Origin: an uncultured Clostridia bacterium
Lineage (GTDB): Bacteria; Bacillota; Clostridia; TANB77; CAG-508
NCBI GenBank assembly: GCA_947306755.1
Contig: CAMZHI010000007.1
Span: 1 to 49,336 of the forward strand
Direction: 5' to 3'
DNA: 49,336 nucleotides
Shown: in pieces, positions 44,423 to 49,336 of the stretch
Layout of the letters: every line of letters begins with the position of its first letter
Position numbering within the stretch: position 1 is the first letter of the stretch
Program-made: the position numbers and the translations under genes
The notes under the pieces: generated by a model
The model's input: only the letters and a program-made list of their open reading frames with translations
Database searches by the model: none
Told to the model about the DNA's origin: nothing

Positions 44423-45974
44423 TTTGAATAGTTTCCTTTTTTATATAATTGAATTTTGGGATATAAATTTTTTGTCCTATATCAATTTTACTTATATCTT
44501 CTATTCCATTCATTCTTGATATATCATCTATTGTACTATTAAATTTTTTAGCGATTTTCCATAATGTATCTCCAGGTTTTACTATATATAAAATCAAACT
44601 ATCATAGTCATCATTTTCGCTATTTCTATCTTCTATTTGAATATTGTCAATTATATTTATGTTTACATTATTACTTATTTTTGTATTGATTTCTAAAACA
44701 GCTTCTATCTGAACATTTCCTTCTGATTTAAAATTATATTTTATTTCTTTTATTATAATATCATAGTCAACATTTACATTTGAACTATTTTGCCTATTTT
44801 CAACCAGAATCTCAAATGGTACCTTTATATTCCTTGAATTTATTACATTTCCTGAATTATAGATAAAATTTAAACCTATATTGCCTGTATATGTTATTTT
44901 AGTATCAGTTATTGATGTATTTGAAATGCTTACGTCGGTTTGAATATCAATTAGCATATTTTCTTCAATATCTAAATTATTAACTTTTTCATTTATTACA
45001 AATTCATTTGAATATTCAGATCTATCATTTGATATCATAATATTTTTCTCAGTATATTCTAAATTTGCACTTGGAGTATATAAATCCTGTATTAGCGAAA
45101 TATCTTTTTTTTCATATGCCATACAACTTGGCTCTATTTCCAGCTCAACATAAATTGAGTGATCTTCTGCTGGATTTGGTTTTACTATCATATTTTTTAT
45201 CTCATAATTCACTTCACAAATATTTTTATCTGTTATATTTTGAATGTCTATAAAACCTACAACTGGAATTAACGCATTTGCAGCTTTTACTCTATTATCT
45301 TCTGTTAAATATATAATTTTTATATTAGCTTCTGCTTTTGTTAACACCTTATTATAACTTAATTTTAAATCTTTATTTATTAAATTAACATTTACATTCA
45401 ATATTTCAGCAAGTTCATCTTGTGTATCAATATTAATGTTTTCTTTTGCATAAACTGTTGTTTTTCCATTACCTATTAATGAATTTACTTGAAAATCTTG
45501 ATTTAAAATTTGTATATCCTGAATATCTTGCACGCTATTTACTATTTCTACATCTTCATTTGAATATAGGTATATACATATTTCTACACTTGACTTTAGA
45601 TTAATTTTTCTACCATTAATAACCTTACATTCCATATCTATAATTTCACATTTAGTAACTAAATTCATTCCTTCTTTTGCACCTTGTACAGAAATGTATT
45701 GTGAAAAATCTATTGTACAATTCAGTGCTCTTAAGTTATCTGCATTACTATCTGGAAGATACATTACATATGTATTAACATTTCCCTCTATTTTTACCTT
45801 GTCTTGCATTACTTCTTTTTTAGAAACACATAAATTACCTTTAACATTTATTGTATTTAATATATCTGGCTTTGTATCTGGTACTATCATGTCTTCTTCT
45901 ACATATATTATCTCTTTTTTCTCTGCCACAAGTTTATTGATACAAATATTTTCTTTGCTTAGTTCTATTTCCAT
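44397..45974 (-). CDS. sipL: SipL-type spore morphogenesis protein with SPOCS repeats and LysM
   Basis: A 525-residue protein with repeated SPOCS (DUF3794) domains (IVPDTKPDILNTINVKGNLCV near residue 31, and later copies around residues 170-290 and 310-440) and a C-terminal LysM domain (YIVKPGDTLWKIAKKF to IGQKIYIPKF, residues 463-507). In Clostridioides difficile, SipL binds SpoIVA through its LysM domain and is required for spore coat assembly. This has the same architecture and normal length. AGGAGG lies 6 nt before ATG 45974, inside a hairpin arm. It is cotranscribed with yunB. Confidence 0.93.
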   Translation of the reverse strand: MEIELSKENICINKLVAEKKEIIYVEEDMIVPDTKPDILNTINVKGNLCVSKKEVMQDKVKIEGNVNTYVMYLPDSNADNLRALNCTIDFSQYISVQGAKEGMNLVTKCEIIDMECKVINGRKINLKSSVEICIYLYSNEDVEIVNSVQDIQDIQILNQDFQVNSLIGNGKTTVYAKENINIDTQDELAEILNVNVNLINKDLKLSYNKVLTKAEANIKIIYLTEDNRVKAANALIPVVGFIDIQNITDKNICEVNYEIKNMIVKPNPAEDHSIYVELEIEPSCMAYEKKDISLIQDLYTPSANLEYTEKNIMISNDRSEYSNEFVINEKVNNLDIEENMLIDIQTDVSISNTSITDTKITYTGNIGLNFIYNSGNVINSRNIKVPFEILVENRQNSSNVNVDYDIIIKEIKYNFKSEGNVQIEAVLEINTKISNNVNINIIDNIQIEDRNSENDDYDSLILYIVKPGDTLWKIAKKFNSTIDDISRMNGIEDISKIDIGQKIYIPKFNYIKKETIQNATKSAFV

Positions 45975-45983
45975 AAAAAACCT

Positions 45984-46015
45984 CCTAATATAATTTTATT
46001 ATTAATTATATTAGG
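45984..46015 (-). promoter_or_regulatory. Inverted repeat overlapping the sipL ribosome binding site
   Basis: The 12-bp arms CCTAATATAATT (45984-45995) and AATTATATTAGG (46004-46015) are perfectly complementary with an 8-bp loop. On the sipL transcript the 3' arm ends in TTAGG of the TTAGGAGG Shine-Dalgarno sequence, so folding would partly mask it. The same bases contain TATAAT and could instead be an operator over a promoter. Confidence 0.5.
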
Positions 46016-46033
46016 AAGTTTAAATTTTATGCA

Positions 46034-46099
46034 TTTTTTTCATTGGGGACTGTCCCCAGTGCAAAATTTTTCATTTGGGACTGTCCCCAATGAAAAAAA
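46034..46099. repeat. Inverted pair of REP-like units (GGGGACTGTCCCC type)
   Basis: The 23-bp arms at 46034-46056 and 46077-46099 are complementary except at one central position. Each contains the short palindrome GGGGAC.GTCCCC or a close form. They have the general layout of the outer arms of the nested elements, but without a core, in the gap between the divergent sipL and ybjQ-family genes. Confidence 0.85.
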
Positions 46100-46111
46100 A
46101 TATATAAATCA

Positions 46112-46140
46112 TTGCTATTATTATTAAAAAATACTATAAT
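46112..46140 (+). promoter_or_regulatory. Promoter of the YbjQ-family gene
   Basis: TTGCTA (46112-46117) and TATAAT (46135-46140) with 17-bp spacing, 30 bp before the start codon. Confidence 0.65.
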
Positions 46141-46170
46141 ATAATTAGTAAAAAAATTGGAGGTGAAAAT

Positions 46171-46491
46171 ATGTTAATTTCAACAACTTCAACAATTTCA
46201 GGTAAAGACATTAAAGAATACAGAGGAGTTGTATTCGGTGAAGTAATAAATGGCGTTAATTTTATTAAAGATTTTACTGCCGGAATTACAAATATTCTTG
46301 GTGGACGAGCTGAAGAATATGAACAAGAATTAATTAATACTAGAGCAGATGCAATTAATGAAATGATAGAAAGGGCAGAAAAAATTGGTGCAAATGCAAT
46401 CATAGGCGTTAAAATAGATTATGAACCAATGGGGCAAAATTCTTCTATGTTAATGGTTGTAGCTTCAGGAACAGCAGTTATTATTGAATAA
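46171..46491 (+). CDS. YbjQ/UPF0145-family protein
   Basis: A 106-residue soluble protein covering the whole YbjQ (UPF0145) domain: STTSTISGKDIKEYRGVVFGEV at the start, DFTAGITNILGGRAEEYEQEL, then ARADAINEM-like and IGANAIIGVKIDYE. The family is widespread and forms ring-like oligomers; its role is unknown, with proposed links to membrane or metal stress. TTGGAGGTG lies 6-8 nt before the ATG. The open frame on the opposite strand is a shadow. It is followed after 20 bp by a coiled-coil membrane protein gene. Confidence 0.93.
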   Translation: MLISTTSTISGKDIKEYRGVVFGEVINGVNFIKDFTAGITNILGGRAEEYEQELINTRADAINEMIERAEKIGANAIIGVKIDYEPMGQNSSMLMVVASGTAVIIE

Positions 46492-46511
46492 TATAAAAGG
46501 AGGTATTCATT

Positions 46512-47159
46512 ATGAAAAAAAATGGAGAATATGTAGGTGTTGACGATAAATATATTCCCGAAAATGAAAAATATGTTGATGATTCATTACTAGGAGATAA
46601 ACAGATAAACCAAGAAAATATAAAAAAGGTTGCCAAAAAAATTGGTGTCGGCTATTTGATTTTTATAGGACTAATCATTGCTGTACCTATAGGTTTAATG
46701 ATATTTTTTGGTATTAGATTTAATAATGCTTTTAATAAATCAAAAAATATGTTTAATGAAGTATTAGATAAAACCACTTCCCAAATTGAAAAAACACAAA
46801 GTTCAATAAATGAAGCTGAAGAAGATTTTCAAGAAAAGGTAGATAAACAAAAAGAACAGGTAAATAAACAAAAAGAACAAGCTAATAAAATAGAAGCTGA
46901 TTCTTTTAACAAAAACTTTGAATCATTTAGTGGAACAACATATAAATTGTTTTTAACTACACTACTAGATAATGTTGCCACAAATAACAAGAAAAATAGT
47001 GATAAAATTATAACAGTTGTGTACAATACCACTATTACTTCAAATCCTGATGAAATAATAAATTTAAAACAATCATTTGAAGAAGGAAAAAAATATGAAT
47101 CTATACTAGATTATGATTCAAATGGATTAGTTAATAAAGTTACAATAAAAGATTTATAA
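46512..47159 (+). CDS. Membrane protein with a coiled coil, unknown function
   Basis: A 215-residue protein. It has a polar N-terminus of about 45 residues, one transmembrane helix (about 47-70), a heptad-like coiled coil (about 75-130, including three near-repeats of KQKEQVN), and a small mixed alpha/beta C-terminal domain. No family is recognised. AAAAGGAGG lies 9 nt before the ATG, and the gene follows the YbjQ-family gene by 20 bp, so the two are one operon. The shared transcript suggests a joint membrane-associated role, which is inference. Confidence 0.75.
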   Translation: MKKNGEYVGVDDKYIPENEKYVDDSLLGDKQINQENIKKVAKKIGVGYLIFIGLIIAVPIGLMIFFGIRFNNAFNKSKNMFNEVLDKTTSQIEKTQSSINEAEEDFQEKVDKQKEQVNKQKEQANKIEADSFNKNFESFSGTTYKLFLTTLLDNVATNNKKNSDKIITVVYNTTITSNPDEIINLKQSFEEGKKYESILDYDSNGLVNKVTIKDL

Positions 47160-47195
47160 TATCTTTTCTGATTTGAGAATATCCACATCAAAAAA

Positions 47196-47257
47196 TAGGA
47201 CTAAAAAATAATTATAATTTTGGTTACAGTCAAGATTATAATTATTTTTTAGTCCTA
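47196..47257. terminator. Bidirectional terminator with perfect 23-bp arms
   Basis: Arms 47196-47218 and 47235-47257 (beginning TAGGACTAAAAAATAATT and its complement) are perfectly complementary, with a 16-bp loop. The internal A and T runs can serve either direction between convergent genes. The last arm bases form the TAG stop codon of the CBS-domain gene. Confidence 0.75.
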
Positions 47258-47704
47258 CATATTATTGCTTACATTACCTTTGCAATTACATATACATTCC
47301 ATAGTTGTAGAGAAGCTATCTTCTCCAATTTTTTGATTATGATGTGCTAAATCTCCTGTACTTAAAATTCCCACCATTTTATTATTATTGTCAACAATAG
47401 GAATTCTTCTAATTTGATTTTGCTCCATTAAATATTGAGCATCTTCTATATCTTGCGCTGATTTACAAGTATATACATTTGTAGTCATTATTTCTGATAC
47501 TGGAGTAGTTTTTGCATTTTTGTCACATGCAACACTTCTTAAAACTATATCTCTATCTGTTAAAACTCCAAGTACATTTTTTTCATCATTACATATTGGA
47601 ATACATCCAACATGATTTTCATTCATTATTCTTGCTGCATCATAAATGTTACAATCCGGCTTTACAAAACATACATCTTGACACATAAATTCATTAATTC
47701 TCAT
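47255..47704 (-). CDS. Two-CBS-domain protein
   Basis: A 149-residue protein consisting of a CBS pair (Bateman module): MCQDVCFVKPDCNIYDAARIM and GVLTDRDIVLRSVA in the first, MTTNVYTCKSAQDIEDAQYLM and VGILSTGDLAHH in the second. Both end in the DRD or TGD nucleotide-contact motif. Such stand-alone proteins sense adenine nucleotides, or dimerise with unknown partners. The C-terminus carries three cysteines (ECICNCKGN), which might bind metal. The start is ATG 47704 after AAAGGTGG, 7 nt away; the upstream frame start lacks a site. Confidence 0.92.
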   Translation of the reverse strand: MRINEFMCQDVCFVKPDCNIYDAARIMNENHVGCIPICNDEKNVLGVLTDRDIVLRSVACDKNAKTTPVSEIMTTNVYTCKSAQDIEDAQYLMEQNQIRRIPIVDNNNKMVGILSTGDLAHHNQKIGEDSFSTTMECICNCKGNVSNNM

Positions 47705-47754
47705 AAATTTACCACCTTTCAATATTTATTATGCCAATAATTTATGAAAATATA

Positions 47755-48600
47755 CTACCCAACTTGTGCTACTATAACCCTATCATTTTCACACAAGTCT
47801 TTTTTACTATATATATTTATATACCTTTTTTGATTTTCAAGTATTTGTCTTACTTTTTGTTTTTGATTATACCCAATTTCAAAACATAAATATCCTTGTG
47901 TATTCAAGAAGTCTAAAGATTGTTCAGATATTTTTTTATAAAATAGAAGACCATCTTTTCCACCATCTAAAGCCCCTCTTGGCTCATTCTGTACATCTTT
48001 AGGAAGTTTAACTATTTCGTCTGTTTCTATATATGGAGGATTTGATACTATTATATCAAATTTTAAATTTTTAATTTTATTAAATAAATCTGATTCTATA
48101 AAATCTATATTGTTTTTTACTCCATTAAATTCAGCGTTTTTCTTTGCTATTTCTAAAGCTTTTGAACTATTGTCTGTTGCATAGATTTTAACATTGTTTA
48201 TATATTTTGCAAGAGAAACAGCAATCGCTCCACTTCCAGTACATAAATCTAAAATCATAGGATTTTCAATATTTTTTGCTAAATGAATTACTTCTTCAAC
48301 TAATATTTCAGTGTCTTGTCTGGGAATTAAAACATCCTTTGTAACTAAAAAATTTAGTTTCATAAATTCCTGTTTTCCAGTAATATATTGAATTGGCTCA
48401 CCTGAAATATGCTTTTTTACGTTTTTTATATAAGCTTCTCTTTCTTGAGGTGTTATTTCTTTATTATCATATATAATTAGGTATTCTTTAGACTTTTTCA
48501 AAGTTGCTTCTAATAACATACGTGCTTTATTCTTTGGTGCATCAATATTTTCGTTTTTTAACATAATTACTGCTTGATTTATTGCTTCTTTAATTGTCAT
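47755..48600 (-). CDS. prmC: Peptide chain release factor N5-glutamine methyltransferase
   Basis: Methylates the glutamine of the GGQ motif in release factors RF1 and RF2. The 281-residue product has the helical N-terminal domain (KNKARMLLEATL), the linker PIQYITGKQEFM and the SAM-binding LDLCTGSGAIAVSLA. The substrate-binding NPPY motif is in IIVSNPPYIETDEI, followed by EPRGALDGGKDGL, so it is a complete PrmC. AAGGAGG lies 6 nt before ATG 48600. The usual prfA neighbour is absent within the window. Confidence 0.96.
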   Translation of the reverse strand: MTIKEAINQAVIMLKNENIDAPKNKARMLLEATLKKSKEYLIIYDNKEITPQEREAYIKNVKKHISGEPIQYITGKQEFMKLNFLVTKDVLIPRQDTEILVEEVIHLAKNIENPMILDLCTGSGAIAVSLAKYINNVKIYATDNSSKALEIAKKNAEFNGVKNNIDFIESDLFNKIKNLKFDIIVSNPPYIETDEIVKLPKDVQNEPRGALDGGKDGLLFYKKISEQSLDFLNTQGYLCFEIGYNQKQKVRQILENQKRYINIYSKKDLCENDRVIVAQVG

Positions 48601-48619
48601 AGATTACCTCCTTAATATA

Positions 48620-48797
48620 GATAAAGGAATTTGATATATTTATTTTTAAGGACGCGTAAGGCGAACAACCGGAGCGAAGCGTAGGGCGACTGGAGAAATC
48701 GACATTGTAGCTGAATTTTTCGTAAGAAAAATTACAGGTACATAAAGATTTCGACACCAAGGACGCAAAAATAAATATATCAAAGTCCTTTGTATCT
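48620..48797. repeat. Long palindromic element of about 178 bp between pgsA and prmC
   Basis: Outer arms 48620-48647 and 48767-48797 pair (TTTGATATATTTATTTTT against its complement). Inside them the direct repeats AAGGACGC (48648-48655 and 48759-48766) bracket a body of about 103 bp. The body contains a GC-richer stretch (GGAGCGAAGCGTAGGGCGAC) and an imperfect hairpin (GAAATCGAC to GATTTCGAC). No coding frame is present. The architecture suggests a small mobile or structured element inserted between genes. Confidence 0.72.
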
Positions 48798-48815
48798 ATA
48801 ATTCAATTGAAAAAT

Positions 48816-49336
48816 TTACTCTTTCAGCAAATCCTTCCCATCTTTTATATAATCATATCCTGAAAAAATAGTAGCAATCACAGATATAATCATCATTATT
48901 GACATTAATGCATTAACTATTAAATGCCATCCTGAAAGTGTTCCTTTTGTAAATTCAAAAAATGTGCCGATATCAATAAAAGCTAAAATAATTGCAATCA
49001 TTTGGCTTACTGTTTTAAGTTTTCCCCAAATTGATGCTGCAATAACTTTTCCTCCATTACCTACAGCTATTAATCTGTAACCTGATACAACAAACTCTCT
49101 AAATAACACTATAATTGGTATCCATCCTGGAATTTTTCCTAATTCAACAAGTATTATTAAAGCTGCAAGCACAAGAATTTTATCTGCAATCGGATCTAAA
49201 AATTTACCAAATGTAGTTACTAAATTTCTTTTTCTAGCAATTGTTCCATCAAGTTTATCAGTAATTGATGCAATTATAAATATTAATTCCATTATTAAAA
49301 AACTAATTGGAATATCTAAAAAAACTCCTTGTATTT
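48816..49336 (-). CDS. pgsA: CDP-diacylglycerol--glycerol-3-phosphate 3-phosphatidyltransferase (5' end outside window)
   Basis: Makes phosphatidylglycerol phosphate, the committed step to phosphatidylglycerol. The frame remains open to the right edge, so the N-terminus is missing. The CDP-alcohol phosphatidyltransferase signature is complete: DKLDGTIARKRNLVTTFGKF then LDPIADK, matching DGx2ARx8Gx3Dx3D. Three to four membrane helices follow (LVLAALIILVELG, WIPIIVLFREFVVSGYR, MIAIILAFIDIG, LMSIMMIISVIATIF). Phosphatidylglycerol is also the usual source of lipid anchors for surface polymers. Confidence 0.95.
   Translation of the reverse strand, partial: IQGVFLDIPISFLIMELIFIIASITDKLDGTIARKRNLVTTFGKFLDPIADKILVLAALIILVELGKIPGWIPIIVLFREFVVSGYRLIAVGNGGKVIAASIWGKLKTVSQMIAIILAFIDIGTFFEFTKGTLSGWHLIVNALMSIMMIISVIATIFSGYDYIKDGKDLLKE

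Noticed and set aside
46016..46050. Sigma-E promoter for sipL (CATAAAAT near 46026-46033 on the minus strand)
   Set aside because: The -10-like match has no acceptable -35 element at 14-15 bp; that position is occupied by the REP-like palindrome.
46134..46403. Minus-strand open frame of 89 codons
   Set aside because: It is antisense to the YbjQ-family gene, which has a clear promoter, ribosome binding site and family motifs.
48655..48760. GC-richer stretch as a tRNA or rRNA fragment
   Set aside because: No cloverleaf, TTCGA loop or rRNA motif can be traced; the body forms its own imperfect hairpin within palindromic arms.

Overview
The window is AT-rich DNA from a monoderm Firmicute of the class Clostridia. 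The evidence is very low GC by eye, strong Shine-Dalgarno sequences of the GGAGG type, sigma-A promoters, and genes typical of endospore formers: spoVG behind a sigma-H-like promoter, a SipL-type SPOCS/LysM protein, and a YunB-type protein. The overall character (RICIN/SH3b glucosaminidase, small membrane proteins of no known family, many palindromic intergenic repeats) suggests a gut Clostridia lineage. That last placement is inference. Most genes are on the minus strand and are described here in transcription order, right to left.

Region by region. 48.6-49.3 kb: pgsA (cut by the right edge), prmC, and a CBS-domain protein. 46.2-47.2 kb (+): a YbjQ-family gene and a coiled-coil membrane protein, closed by a perfect 23-bp-arm hairpin shared with the converging CBS gene. 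43.7-46.0 kb: sipL and yunB, overlapping. 42.8-43.5 kb (+): deoD, flanked on both sides by copies of a nested inverted repeat. 27.2-42.4 kb: a surface-polysaccharide operon, wzz/cpsC - cpsD kinase - cpsB phosphatase - galE - a pyruvyltransferase/FrhB-like iron-sulfur fusion - Wzt-type ATPase - GT2/GT4 fusion - Wzm-type permease - two polytopic membrane proteins - two GT2 enzymes. 23.5-27.1 kb: a secreted glucosaminidase with ricin and SH3b repeats, and a membrane-anchored cadherin-like protein. 23.0-23.4 kb: spoVG. 18.4-22.9 kb: a Dlt-like cluster (adenylation enzyme, carrier protein, AlgI-type MBOAT, SGNH protein). 16.9-18.2 kb (+): a DacF/PBP5-type carboxypeptidase. 14.8-16.8 kb: a membrane-anchored protein of unknown function and a membrane lipase-like hydrolase. 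14.1-14.8 kb (+): a VanW-domain protein. 9.4-13.7 kb: carA-carB. 7.2-9.3 kb: an operon of small unknown genes ending in a MYG1-type DHH-like protein. 2.5-7.2 kb: tsaC, a large anchored protein, tsaD and a metallophosphoesterase. 0.3-2.5 kb: recG, broken by two single-base insertions, and a 55-residue membrane protein.

The genes form a cell-envelope theme: polysaccharide synthesis and export, an activated-amino-acid transfer system, wall hydrolases and a carboxypeptidase. Housekeeping genes (t6A tRNA modification, carbamoyl phosphate, PrmC, PgsA) and sporulation genes are interspersed.

The most striking feature is intergenic. A core of about 105 bp occurs four times in the same orientation, inside longer inverted repeats whose arms differ from copy to copy. 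The core keeps its stem pairing through compensatory changes and G-U type pairs. A fifth locus carries the same outer arms as one copy but no core. Two other long imperfect palindromes (about 203 and 178 bp) and several short REP-like palindromes fill other gaps. I see no tRNA, rRNA, CRISPR array, transposase or phage gene.
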